Source of the DNA: Luxibacter massiliensis
Lineage (GTDB): Bacteria; Bacillota; Clostridia; Lachnospirales; Lachnospiraceae
NCBI RefSeq assembly: GCF_900604355.1
Contig: NZ_UWOE01000002.1
Span: 62,001-126,000 of the forward strand
DNA length: 64,000 nucleotides
Direction: 5' to 3'
Part shown: piece by piece, positions 1-8,586 of the stretch
Layout: every line of letters begins with the position of its first letter
Numbering within the stretch: position 1 is the first letter of the stretch
The notes under the pieces: model-generated
What the model was told of the DNA's origin: nothing
Databases searched by the model: none
What the model saw: the letters and a program-made list of their open reading frames with translations, nothing else
Position numbers and translations under genes: made by a program

Positions 1-300
1 AGTACATATTTGCTCATAAAAATATATCATATTAAATATAAGAAATGTAAATATATATATTATACTGTCAGAGATAATTTGTGAAAACTTATATTAAAGA
101 GATTATTAACAATTAGCAAATACTAATTAAGAAATATATCTGAGGTATTGTATTCAAACGTCTGTATCTGGAACAAACATATATTAAACCATTTAATAAA
201 TTTTATCCAAAAAGAACAAATGAGTTTTAGACATTTATAGAAATAAATTATAAAGCACATATATCTGTTTCCTAATATTTAATCAACATAGTTTCATGAA
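1..300. other. AT-rich intergenic sequence at window edge
   Basis: Very AT-rich stretch with no ORF having a ribosome binding site on either strand. It leads into the parS site. Any upstream gene lies outside the window. Confidence 0.6.
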
Positions 301-316
301 TGTTTCACGTGAAACA
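301..316. promoter_or_regulatory. parS: parS centromere site
   Basis: The sequence TGTTTCACGTGAAACA is a perfect 16-bp palindrome identical to the B. subtilis-type parS consensus bound by ParB (Spo0J). ParB-CTP clamps load here, spread, and recruit SMC and ParA for origin segregation. Its position about 9 kb from dnaA fits the usual origin-proximal clustering of parS. parA and parB are not in the window. Confidence 0.93.
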
Positions 317-429
317 TTTGCATATGCATTTTAATACAATTTTACTTTATTTGCGTTTATCAATGTAGTATAATAATAGATATCTCTGAAGGTGTCTTCT
401 AAATCAGTTCCTTTGGATGGATAAATTCT

Positions 430-505
430 ATTTGAAAAGACTTGCCCACAGGGCATACCATAATACATGTCCTTCGGACGGGTAGACTTCGTCTAACAAG
501 GTATA
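430..505 (-). repeat. 61-bp-family dispersed repeat, single inverted copy
   Basis: One unit of the same family as the array at 1519-1823, in opposite orientation. Recognisable parts are an AGGGCATACC-like block, a GTCCTTCGGAC core and an end reading AACAAGGTATAA. It lies just upstream of the hydrolase start at 525, so it may form part of that gene's 5' leader. Confidence 0.75.
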
Positions 506-524
506 ATTTGAAAGAGGTGATTTT

Positions 525-1481
525 TTGAGTTGGAAAAAGAAATTTACTGCATGTACTATTATAACAGGAATCGCAGCAAGTGCAGTACATGTCATTAATA
601 GATTTGTTTATTATATTTCCACCCTGGACAATCTATTATTGGAGAAAAACGCAGAATATTATGATTGGAGGTTTGGGCGCATATTTTATACAAAATGTGG
701 AAGTGGATCTCCTATTCTTCTTATACACGATTTAGATGTCTGTAGCTCTTCATATGAATGGAAGAAAATAATAAACACATTATCTAAAACCAATACAGTT
801 TATACACTGGATTTACTCGGCTGCGGACGTTCTGATAAACCTAACCTTACATATACAAACTATTTATATGTGCAGTTAATCAGTGATTTTATTAAACATA
901 AAATAGGGGAAAAAACAGATATTATTGCGACTGGAGAATCAAGCTCCTTTAGTTTAATGGCCTGTGGAAATGATGATTCTATTATTAATAAAATTATATT
1001 AGTTAATCCAAGTAATCTTGTTTCTTTATCAAAAATACCTACTAAAAAAACTAAATCTCTCAGATTTATAATTTCGACTCCTATCCTTGGAACATTTTTA
1101 TATAATATTATTATTAACAAAAAAACCATTGAAAGTAATTTTAATATGAATTATTTTTATGATCATAATAAAATTGAAGAAAAAGATATTTTAAGTTATT
1201 TTGAAGCATCACACATAGATAATACTCGTTCGAAATACCTTTACGGAAGTATAATATCAAGATACACGAATGCCAACATAATATCTTGTCTCAAAAAATT
1301 AAATAATAGTATATTTATAATAGTTGGTAACTCAAATCCCGAGAATATATTGATAGCTAATCAATATCAAAATCAACTTCCGTCTATTGAAATTGTAGAA
1401 ATAAGTAAAACAAAGCATCTGCCACACATGGAAATGCCAAAAGAATTTACAGAACAAGTAAAAATTTTATTTGATATATAA
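525..1481 (+). CDS. Membrane-anchored alpha/beta hydrolase
   Basis: Predicted alpha/beta-hydrolase fold protein of 318 aa starting at a TTG codon behind a good AAAGAGGTGA Shine-Dalgarno. A hydrophobic N-terminal segment at residues 8-30 suggests a signal anchor. The fold landmarks are an oxyanion-type strand ending in HDL near residue 68, LDLLGCGRSDKP near 95-106, a nucleophile elbow at 137-141, and a C-terminal HLPHMEMP containing the likely catalytic His at 298. The elbow reads GESSS and not the usual GxSxG, although the central Ser139 is kept. The gene is more AT-rich than the housekeeping genes nearby. The substrate cannot be told from sequence. Confidence 0.75.
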   Translation: MSWKKKFTACTIITGIAASAVHVINRFVYYISTLDNLLLEKNAEYYDWRFGRIFYTKCGSGSPILLIHDLDVCSSSYEWKKIINTLSKTNTVYTLDLLGCGRSDKPNLTYTNYLYVQLISDFIKHKIGEKTDIIATGESSSFSLMACGNDDSIINKIILVNPSNLVSLSKIPTKKTKSLRFIISTPILGTFLYNIIINKKTIESNFNMNYFYDHNKIEEKDILSYFEASHIDNTRSKYLYGSIISRYTNANIISCLKKLNNSIFIIVGNSNPENILIANQYQNQLPSIEIVEISKTKHLPHMEMPKEFTEQVKILFDI

Positions 1482-1485
1482 ATAT

Positions 1486-1516
1486 ACCTTATTGAACATT
1501 AGCAGTTCAATAAGTA
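1486..1516. repeat. TTGAAC/GTTCAA hairpin module
   Basis: TTATTGAAC and GTTCAATAA flank a short ATTAGCA loop, making a stem-loop directly before the 61-bp array. The same module occurs near 18700, 20530 and 48235, so it is a mobile or amplified repeat component and not a one-off terminator. No strong T tract follows it. Confidence 0.75.
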
Positions 1517-1518
1517 TA

Positions 1519-1823
1519 ACCTTACTGGACGCATTCCACCCGCCCAAAGGACATGCATTATGGGATGCCCTTTGGGTATACCTTGCTGGACGCAGTCCGC
1601 CCGTCCAAAGGACATGCATTATGGGATGCCCTTTGGGTATACCTTGCCGGACGCAGGCCGCCCGTCCAAAGGACATGCATTATGGGATGCCCTTTGGGTA
1701 TACCTTGCCGGACGCAGGCCGCCCGTCCAAAGGACATGCATTATGGGATGCCCTTTGGGTATACCTTGCCGGACGCAGGCCGCCCGTCCAAAGGACATGC
1801 ATTATGGGATGCCCTTTGGGTAT
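1519..1823. repeat. Tandem array of five 61-bp units
   Basis: Five head-to-tail units with an exact 61-bp period: the ATGCATTATGGG block recurs at 1553, 1614, 1675, 1736 and 1797. The inner units are nearly identical and the first is the most diverged. Each unit contains a GTCCAAAGGAC palindrome. Because 61 is not a multiple of 3, all three plus-strand frames stay open and give spurious ORFs of 122, 90 and 98 codons with the same peptide blocks in rotating frames. There are no spacers, so this is not CRISPR. Confidence 0.95.
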
Positions 1824-1828
1824 AATAA

Positions 1829-1917
1829 AGTGTACTTGATAATTTACAATACTTAAACAGGTAAATCTAAGTACCGGTATAAAAAATAAATCAATAGTAT
1901 TAATTATCAAGTACACT
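1829..1917. repeat. 16-bp perfect inverted repeat around a 57-nt loop
   Basis: AGTGTACTTGATAATT (1829-1844) and its exact complement AATTATCAAGTACACT (1902-1917) flank 57 nt of AT-rich sequence. It could be a small MITE-like remnant or a long RNA hairpin. It follows the 61-bp array immediately. Confidence 0.7.
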
Positions 1918-1971
1918 CTTATATAATAAATATCATGAATCTCTTAGCATATAATCATATTAAAAACCTGC

Positions 1972-1999
1972 AACCATTATGGTCCTGGTTATAATGGTT
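1972..1999 (-). terminator. Terminator of the rsmG end of the operon
   Basis: Stem AACCATTAT/ATAATGGTT with a 10-nt loop, followed on the minus strand by GCAGGTTTTT. The stem overlaps the last codons and stop of rsmG, so termination is packed into the gene's 3' end. Confidence 0.65.
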
Positions 2000-2699
2000 C
2001 TTTTGAAGGCATTCCCGCTTTCCTGGGATATCTTTTCTGAGTCTTATTAATTTTTTGTATTTTGACAAAAGCTCTTCCTATCTCTGTGCCTGGAATCTGA
2101 AATTTTATAACATCTTTTATTTTTCCTCCTAAAATTGAGATTGCCCTTTCAGATTGACACACCTCCTCCTCTATATGACCCGACTTATAAGATATAAATA
2201 TTCCATTTACTTTAATAAAAGGTATACAATACTCACTTAATGTAGAGAGGTTAGCAACTGCCCTGGAAACACACAAATCAAAATGCTCTCTATATTGGCC
2301 CTCCCTTGCAAAATCTTCTGCCCTTCCATGAAAAGCTTCAATACCATCCAATTCTAAATCTTTCATAACTGTATTCAAAAAATTTACTCTTTTATTCAAC
2401 GAATCTAACAATACAACTTTCAAATGTGGAAATACAATCTTCAATGGTAATGCAGGAAAACCAGCACCAGTTCCCACATCAATAACTGTTCTTATTTCTC
2501 CCATATTTACTGCTTTTACTACAGCCAAGCTATCAATGAAATGTTTTTCATATACTTCCCCATACTCTGTAATACTTGTCAAATTCATGACTCTGTTCCA
2601 CTCAACAAGCAATTCGTAATACCTATGAAACTTTTGCTGCATCTGATCATTTAAATGTATATCTAAATCTGCCAGTTGCTGCATAAATTTATCTACCAT
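1989..2699 (-). CDS. rsmG: 16S rRNA (guanine527-N7)-methyltransferase RsmG
   Basis: SAM-dependent methyltransferase that modifies G527 of 16S rRNA in the cytoplasm. The protein is 236 aa from the ATG at 2699, preceded by AGGAG. An upstream in-frame GTG at 2717 lacks a better RBS. The SAM motif VIDVGTGAGFPALPL, HFIDSLAV and CVSRAVANL are typical of the RsmG/GidB family. It is the distal gene of the mnmE-mnmG-rsmG set, as in many Firmicutes. Confidence 0.95.
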   Translation of the reverse strand: MVDKFMQQLADLDIHLNDQMQQKFHRYYELLVEWNRVMNLTSITEYGEVYEKHFIDSLAVVKAVNMGEIRTVIDVGTGAGFPALPLKIVFPHLKVVLLDSLNKRVNFLNTVMKDLELDGIEAFHGRAEDFAREGQYREHFDLCVSRAVANLSTLSEYCIPFIKVNGIFISYKSGHIEEEVCQSERAISILGGKIKDVIKFQIPGTEIGRAFVKIQKINKTQKRYPRKAGMPSKEPL

Positions 2700-2799
2700 A
2701 TAATTTCTCCTATTCACCTCATATATTATTACACTGTATAGTAATATATAATATAGTAATATACTGCATTTTTTTATTTTTATCTACTCAAACGTCTAA

Positions 2800-4692
2800 C
2801 TATCTTCCCTCCATATAAACTAACAGTACTGAAATATCCGCTGGGGATACTCCTGATATTCGTGAGGCCTGGCCTATAGATAACGGCTTTATATCAGTCA
2901 GTTTCTGCTTTGCCTCAAGCCTTAAGCTCTTAATATCATGATAATTTATATCCTCTGGTATCAATTTCTTCTCAAGTTTTTTAAACTGCTCTACCTGCCT
3001 CTGCTGACGTTTAATATACCCTTCATATTTAATATTAATATTAACTTGCTCCTGGATATCAAAGGGAAGGCTCATTCTGCCCTGGTCAATAGGTTTCAAT
3101 ATTTCATAAGATAACTCTGGGCGCCGTATTAATTCTGCCAATGTTGTCCCAGAAATTAAAGATGTACTCCCATATTTTTTCAACAAATTCTGTACCTCTT
3201 CTGAAGTCCCGATATTTGTATGCTCCACCCGTCTAATTTCTTCTTCTATTAATTTCTCTTTTTCCAACAGATACTGATAACGTTCTTCATCTATAAGGCC
3301 CACCTCATACCCCAATTTAGTAAGTCTTAAATCTGCATTATCCTGCCGCAGCAAAAGTCTGTATTCAGCTCTTGAAGTCATCATCCTATAAGGCTCATGG
3401 CTCTCTTTTGTGACTAAATCATCGATTAAAACACCTATATACCCTTCAGAGCGATCAATTACTATCCCTTCCTTTCCCTGAAGCTTCCTCGCAGCATTAA
3501 TTCCAGCTATCAAACCTTGGGCCGCTGCCTCTTCATATCCAGAGCTGCCATTAAATTGGCCTCCGCTGAATAATCCTTCTATATTTTTAAATTCCAGGGT
3601 GCTTTTCAGCTGCCTGGCATCAATACAGTCATATTCAATGGCGTACGCATTTCTGACTATCTTTGCGTTCTCTAAACCCGGCACACTTCTATACATATCA
3701 TATTGTACATCCTCAGGAAGTGAACTTGACATGCCCCCTATATACATCTCTGTTGTATCCAGTCCCTCCGGCTCAATAAATACCTGGTGCCTGTCTTTAT
3801 CTGCAAATTTTACAACCTTATCCTCGATAGACGGGCAATATCTAGGGCCTGTCCCTTCTATCATTCCTGAAAACAGGGGAGATCTGTCTAAATTATTTTT
3901 AATCACTTCATGTGTTTTTTCATTTGTATATGTGAGCCAACAGGAAACCTGATCTATCTGAATATCCTCCGGATCGGTTGTAAATGAAAATGGGACTATC
4001 TTTTCATCTCCTTTTTGTTCTTCCATTTTAGTAAAATCAATAGAATTTTTGTCAATTCTGGCAGGTGTGCCTGTCTTAAAACGATACATTTTTATTCCCA
4101 TTGACTTTAAACTCTCTGTAAGGTAATTTGCAGCCTGCAAACCATTTGGACCCGTATTAGTACTAACATCCCCATATATACATTTTGCCTTCAAATAGGT
4201 ACCTGTACATAATATCACCGCACGGCAGCGGTATGTGGCGCCTAAGTATGTCCGAACACCAATTATTTTCTGATTTTCTGAGAGTATATCTGTTATCTCC
4301 GTCTGACGTATATCTAAATTCTCCTGTCCCTCCAAAATACGCCTCATTGTCCGGCTATATCCTGCCTTATCTGCCTGCGCGCGAAGAGAATGGACCGCTG
4401 GCCCTTTCGATTTATTCAACATTTTTGACTGGATAAAGGTCTTGTCAATCACCTTTCCCATTTCACCCCCAAGTGCATCAACCTCCCTCACAAGATGCCC
4501 TTTGGAACTGCCCCCTATATTCGGATTACATGGCATCAAAGCAATACTGTCCACACTCACCGTGAATATAATGGTCCTAAATCCCATCCTGGCAGATGCC
4601 AGGGCTGCCTCACAGCCAGCGTGCCCTGCACCCACTACAGCTATATCATAATGATCTCTACTTTCCCATACAGAATTTGCTGAATATTTCAT
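2800..4692 (-). CDS. mnmG: tRNA U34 carboxymethylaminomethyl enzyme MnmG
   Basis: FAD-binding subunit of the MnmE-MnmG complex, which adds carboxymethylaminomethyl to U34 of certain tRNAs using glycine or ammonium and methylene-THF. The 630-aa length is usual. The N-terminal dinucleotide-binding motif VVGAGHAGCEAA (about residues 19-30), the PCNPNIGGSSKGHL block and GLFSGGQFNGSSGYEEAAAQG identify the family. The start at 4692 has AGGAGAAG upstream and overlaps the 3' end of mnmE by 35 nt, pointing to translational coupling. Confidence 0.97.
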   Translation of the reverse strand: MKYSANSVWESRDHYDIAVVGAGHAGCEAALASARMGFRTIIFTVSVDSIALMPCNPNIGGSSKGHLVREVDALGGEMGKVIDKTFIQSKMLNKSKGPAVHSLRAQADKAGYSRTMRRILEGQENLDIRQTEITDILSENQKIIGVRTYLGATYRCRAVILCTGTYLKAKCIYGDVSTNTGPNGLQAANYLTESLKSMGIKMYRFKTGTPARIDKNSIDFTKMEEQKGDEKIVPFSFTTDPEDIQIDQVSCWLTYTNEKTHEVIKNNLDRSPLFSGMIEGTGPRYCPSIEDKVVKFADKDRHQVFIEPEGLDTTEMYIGGMSSSLPEDVQYDMYRSVPGLENAKIVRNAYAIEYDCIDARQLKSTLEFKNIEGLFSGGQFNGSSGYEEAAAQGLIAGINAARKLQGKEGIVIDRSEGYIGVLIDDLVTKESHEPYRMMTSRAEYRLLLRQDNADLRLTKLGYEVGLIDEERYQYLLEKEKLIEEEIRRVEHTNIGTSEEVQNLLKKYGSTSLISGTTLAELIRRPELSYEILKPIDQGRMSLPFDIQEQVNINIKYEGYIKRQQRQVEQFKKLEKKLIPEDINYHDIKSLRLEAKQKLTDIKPLSIGQASRISGVSPADISVLLVYMEGR

Positions 4693-6070
4693 TTATTAAA
4701 TCTTCTCCTATCGTTTCTCCTGTTATACTTCCAAGTGAATCATATGCATCCATTAAATCAATAGAATAAAAATCTTCAGGCAATCTATTTTCAATACTAA
4801 CAATAACTTTATCCAAACTTTCATAGGCATCTGACAAAGCAGATTTATGCCTTACATTCGTTATATATATTTCTTCATTAAATGACACTTCTCCATTTAA
4901 AAACATTTCTGTAAGTAATTTTTCAAACTCTTGAATTCCCTGCTCTTCTTTAACCGAAATATCTATCATAGGTATATTTTTTGCAACTATTCCTGCATTA
5001 TTTTCATTTTTTAATATAATACTCATTCTATTTTGCAGGATTTCTTTCGTTAATTCTGTCTTTAAATCTGATTTATTCAGCAGTACAACAGTCTTTTTGT
5101 CAGAAATGAGTCCCATAATACGTTCATCATTTTGGTCAAACTTCCTGGAAGCATCCGCCACATAAATGACCAAGTCTGCATCCCTGACATATTTTTCTGC
5201 CTTATCTACTCCCATCTGTTCAATTAAATCACTTGTATCCCGTATTCCCGCTGTATCAATCATATTTAATGTCAGTCCGCCAAATTGTATCTGCTCTTCC
5301 AATATATCCCTTGTTGTACCTTCTATGTCAGTCACAATAGCTCTCTCTCTTCCTGCAAGTATATTAAGAAGTGAAGATTTTCCGGCATTTGGCTTTCCTA
5401 CAATGACAGTCTGTATTCCCTCCTTTATAATCCTGCCGTTGTCGGCAGAATCGATAAGTTCCTTAATCTCATTTGATATACGGCCAATTGTACTTTTTAA
5501 TCTGTCAGGATACTCATCAAGCTTATAATGCTCCGGATCATCAATAGCTGTTTCAATAAAAGCTGTCTCATAAAGTATCCTCTTCCTTATATCTTCTATT
5601 TTATTCTTGACACTGCCTTTTAGTTGGCTGACGGAACTTTTAAGGGCATATTCATTTTTAGAATTAATAACATCTATTACAGCCTCTGCCTGGGATAAGT
5701 CCAACTTTCCATTTAAAAAAGCCCGTTTTGTGAATTCTCCAGGATCTGCAGGCCTTGCTCCATTTTTTATAACAGTTTCCAAAATACGTTTTACTACATA
5801 TGTCCCCCCATGACAATTAATTTCAACTGTGTCTTCACCTGTAAAAGTTCTGGGAGCTTTCATTAACATAACCAATACTTCATCTATAATCTCTGTACCA
5901 TCCTTTATAAAACCATAATGGATAGTATGGGTTTTCTCATTAACAATTCCACTTTTCCCAGAATAAACTTCAGCAACTATCCTAAATGCTTCCTCACCAC
6001 TAATACGGACAATGCCAATGCCCGAATTGGTCATGCCAGTTGAAATTGCAGCGATCGTATCTTTTTTCAT
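4658..6070 (-). CDS. mnmE: tRNA modification GTPase MnmE
   Basis: Potassium-activated GTPase partner of MnmG in U34 modification. It is 470 aa, with an N-terminal folate-binding domain, then a helical region interrupted by the G domain: P-loop GKPNAGKS (225-232), TTRD switch, DTAG and NKSD. The C-terminus ends FCMGK, matching the family's conserved FCIGK tail that carries the catalytic Cys. AGGAGG precedes the start. A terminator separates it from jag upstream. Confidence 0.97.
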   Translation of the reverse strand: MKKDTIAAISTGMTNSGIGIVRISGEEAFRIVAEVYSGKSGIVNEKTHTIHYGFIKDGTEIIDEVLVMLMKAPRTFTGEDTVEINCHGGTYVVKRILETVIKNGARPADPGEFTKRAFLNGKLDLSQAEAVIDVINSKNEYALKSSVSQLKGSVKNKIEDIRKRILYETAFIETAIDDPEHYKLDEYPDRLKSTIGRISNEIKELIDSADNGRIIKEGIQTVIVGKPNAGKSSLLNILAGRERAIVTDIEGTTRDILEEQIQFGGLTLNMIDTAGIRDTSDLIEQMGVDKAEKYVRDADLVIYVADASRKFDQNDERIMGLISDKKTVVLLNKSDLKTELTKEILQNRMSIILKNENNAGIVAKNIPMIDISVKEEQGIQEFEKLLTEMFLNGEVSFNEEIYITNVRHKSALSDAYESLDKVIVSIENRLPEDFYSIDLMDAYDSLGSITGETIGEDLINEIFSKFCMGK

Positions 6071-6091
6071 CTATACCTCCTGATAAATTAG

Positions 6092-6143
6092 AAAAAAGAC
6101 GTTTCCCTGCTTCACGAAAACATATCCGTGAAGCGGAAACGTC
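6092..6143 (-). terminator. Rho-independent terminator between jag and mnmE
   Basis: Long stem with GACGTTTCC and GCTTCACG arms, pairing with CGTGAAGC and GGAAACGTC, followed on the minus strand by TTTTTTCT. It should end the rpmH-rnpA-yidD-yidC-jag transcript, so mnmE-mnmG-rsmG would need its own promoter or read-through. Confidence 0.85.
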
Positions 6144-6162
6144 CTCTTTCGCTTCAATACAA

Positions 6163-6975
6163 TTATCTTTTTAAAGTTACAACAACTTTTCTGTAAGGCT
6201 CCTCACCTTCACTGTGTGTTGTTACATATGAATCTGACTGGAGTGCTGCATGTATGATTCTTCTTTCATATGGATTCATAGGTTCCAGGGACACAGGCCT
6301 CTTAGACCTTTTTACCTTATAAGCGATATTTTTAGCTAAATTTTTAAGTGTCTCTTCTCTTCTTGCACGATAATTTTCTGTATCCAGCTTTACCCTTATA
6401 TATCCATCCTGATGTTTATTAGCTACTCTGTTGGCAAGATATTGAAGTGAATCCAAGGTTTGTCCTCTTTTTCCAATAAGAATCCCCATATTACTGCCCT
6501 TCATCTCTATGCTCAGTGCCCCATCAGAATCAACGTCAGAAATAAGCTCAACTGTCATCCCCATTGCTTTCAGGGTATCATTCAGGAAAGATTCCACGGC
6601 CTTCTTAGTCTCTTCTTTTACCTCGGCAAGTTCAGATTCATGTCTCGGCCCGTGGCCCTCTTTTGGAGGCGCCTCCTTTTTAACTTCTTTTTTTATAACT
6701 TCACTTTTACTAACTTCCTTCACAGACTTAGATTGAATCTCAGTATTTACTTCCTGATTTTTTTCATGAATCAAACTCTTCTGTTCATCAACTACAGGTT
6801 CAGGTTTCCTTCTGGCCTCAATTACAGCCTGCTTCATACCAATTCCAAGAAATCCGGCGCTTCCTTTTTCAATGACTTCATACTCTAATCTGTCACTGGT
6901 AACACCCAATTGAATCAATGCTTCTGTAATTGCATCATCTATTGTCTTTGCCGATACTCTGATACTACCATTCAT
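6163..6975 (-). CDS. jag: RNA-binding protein Jag (KhpB/EloR)
   Basis: Cytoplasmic RNA-binding protein linked to cell elongation and division in Firmicutes. At 270 aa it has an N-terminal Jag_N domain (residues 1-50, with GFLGIGMKQAVIEAR), a charged Lys/Glu linker at about 65-125, a KH domain with a GKRGQTLDSLQYL-type loop, and a C-terminal R3H domain (NPYERRIIH, with SEGEEPYRKVVV at the end). The linker is the low-complexity part. GGGAGGATTCAGG precedes the ATG. It sits in its usual place after yidC. Confidence 0.95.
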   Translation of the reverse strand: MNGSIRVSAKTIDDAITEALIQLGVTSDRLEYEVIEKGSAGFLGIGMKQAVIEARRKPEPVVDEQKSLIHEKNQEVNTEIQSKSVKEVSKSEVIKKEVKKEAPPKEGHGPRHESELAEVKEETKKAVESFLNDTLKAMGMTVELISDVDSDGALSIEMKGSNMGILIGKRGQTLDSLQYLANRVANKHQDGYIRVKLDTENYRARREETLKNLAKNIAYKVKRSKRPVSLEPMNPYERRIIHAALQSDSYVTTHSEGEEPYRKVVVTLKR

Positions 6976-7008
6976 CCTGAATCCTCCCTTTCCATATTGA
7001 ATGACTGA

Positions 7009-8292
7009 TTATTTCCCTTCATCCTTCTTATCTGAAGAGCTATTATTATATCTGCTTACCATGTTAGCCTTAGCTGCAAGACTGCCAGGCTTTGCATTCT
7101 TAGTATACTGTTCTGCCTTTTTAAGCCGCTCTTCTCTATCAGCATCCGATATTTTAGATTTTCTTTTATCTTCAACATTCTTTGTACTGGCAGTCGCCAT
7201 TTTATTAATTTCTTTTGCTGAAGTTCCTTTTTTCTCGCGTTTCTTTTTAGCTTTCTCTTGATTTTCTTTAATTAATTCATCTGTTGATTTCTTACCAAGA
7301 TATTTATTAATAGCCATCTGCTGCACGCTTCTTACGATAGCGCTGACCGCCCAATATAAACCAAGGCCGGCGGGAAGCGTAAATCCCATAAATACGGAGA
7401 ACAATGGCATTGTATAAGTCATAGTTTTCATAGAGTTGGCCATTGGATTACTTTTGTCAACCTCAGGCTGTGGCTGCAGTTTTACACTTATAAACTGTGT
7501 AAGTCCTGCCATTACAGGTATAATAACTGCAAGGATAATTCCTACAATAGAAAAATCCTTTACTGCTGCAGTCAGCATTGTGAAAGGTGCTTCTCCAATA
7601 TTAATGCCAAGAAAACTGTTAAGGTGCCCCACTGTCTGGGTTGTACTATTTACAATACTCTCAAGCGCCGGAATCTTATCTACCAATGTATCCCATGTAG
7701 AGTCCTGGAATTTATACAGCACATTTACGAGGGTATCTGCCTTTGAATAATCATATGCACTTGCACTCATCAAAACAGGCTTTGCCTCACCGATTTTCTC
7801 CATAATCTTCTGAAAACCATCTGCAGCCATTATCTGATTTACGACCGGCATATACACATCTTTTACGCCCTGTACATATTTTGGTATATTCTGAATAACC
7901 GGGTACAAAGCAAATAAAACTGGCATCTGAATCAATAACGGAAGACACCCCCCTGTTGGAGAAGTCCCGTATTTTTCATAGATAGTCTGCATCTCCTCCT
8001 GCTGTTTCATCAGGGATGCCTGATCTTTTTTATTTGCATACTTTTTCTGAATTTTCTGAATTTCAGGATTCATCACAGCAGACATTTTAGACCACTTCTG
8101 CTGTTTGATTGTAAGAGGAATCATCAATGTATATACAATGATAGTAAAAATGATAATACAGATACCAATATTCTGTATACCAAATATACCATCCATTACA
8201 TTATAAATTCCATTCATCACTTTTCCCAATAACCAGGCAATCTGATGAATAATTGGCCAATCCTCAAATCCTGCAGCTAAAATTCCATACAT
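7009..8292 (-). CDS. yidC: Membrane protein insertase YidC/OxaA
   Basis: Inserts and folds inner-membrane proteins, alone or with SecYEG. The protein is 427 aa, longer than Bacillus SpoIIIJ (about 260) because of an extended loop between the first membrane segments and a basic C-terminal tail. GGCLPLLIQMPVLFALY and the late segment MPLFSVFMGFTLPAGLGLYWAVSAI are 60KD_IMP hallmarks. No lipobox is evident at the N-terminus, which starts MYGILAAGFEDW. A strong AAGGAGGAT RBS precedes the ATG. Confidence 0.95.
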   Translation of the reverse strand: MYGILAAGFEDWPIIHQIAWLLGKVMNGIYNVMDGIFGIQNIGICIIIFTIIVYTLMIPLTIKQQKWSKMSAVMNPEIQKIQKKYANKKDQASLMKQQEEMQTIYEKYGTSPTGGCLPLLIQMPVLFALYPVIQNIPKYVQGVKDVYMPVVNQIMAADGFQKIMEKIGEAKPVLMSASAYDYSKADTLVNVLYKFQDSTWDTLVDKIPALESIVNSTTQTVGHLNSFLGINIGEAPFTMLTAAVKDFSIVGIILAVIIPVMAGLTQFISVKLQPQPEVDKSNPMANSMKTMTYTMPLFSVFMGFTLPAGLGLYWAVSAIVRSVQQMAINKYLGKKSTDELIKENQEKAKKKREKKGTSAKEINKMATASTKNVEDKRKSKISDADREERLKKAEQYTKNAKPGSLAAKANMVSRYNNSSSDKKDEGK

Positions 8293-8304
8293 CTTTTATC
8301 CTCC

Positions 8305-8517
8305 TTAGGGTACCGGATCATATCCGCCTTTTGCAAAAGGATTGCAGCGCAAAATTCTCCAGACAGTCAAGGCCCCGCCTTTAAAAGCTCCATATTTTTG
8401 TATAGCCTCTATACCATACTGTGAACAAGTAGGGGTATAAATACAATGATACCTTGTTTTCAGTCCAGATAAATACTTTTGATAGAATCTGATAAATCCT
8501 ATAAAAATATGCTTCAT
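8305..8517 (-). CDS. yidD: Membrane protein insertion factor YidD
   Basis: Small 70-aa protein of the YidD family, a helper for YidC-dependent insertion. Characteristic RYHCIYTPTCSQYGIEAI, then GGALTVWRILRCNPFAKGGYDPVP at the C-terminus, with the three conserved Cys. AAGGAGTGACG precedes the start. It lies 12 nt upstream of yidC and downstream of rnpA, the standard order. Confidence 0.97.
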   Translation of the reverse strand: MKHIFIGFIRFYQKYLSGLKTRYHCIYTPTCSQYGIEAIQKYGAFKGGALTVWRILRCNPFAKGGYDPVP

Positions 8518-8586
8518 TTACGTCACTCCTTTTATATTCAAAGCACAGGGCATTTTATATACCGCCGGCTCCCGCCTGTTGTTATA

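Noticed and set aside
1519..1823. CRISPR-like look of regularly repeated units
   Set aside because: The units are contiguous with no unique spacers, and there are no cas genes in the window.
1471..1856. Three overlapping ORFs of 122, 98 and 90 codons with repeated peptide blocks
   Set aside because: They arise because a 61-bp repeat without stops is read in rotating frames. There is no RBS or independent coding signal.
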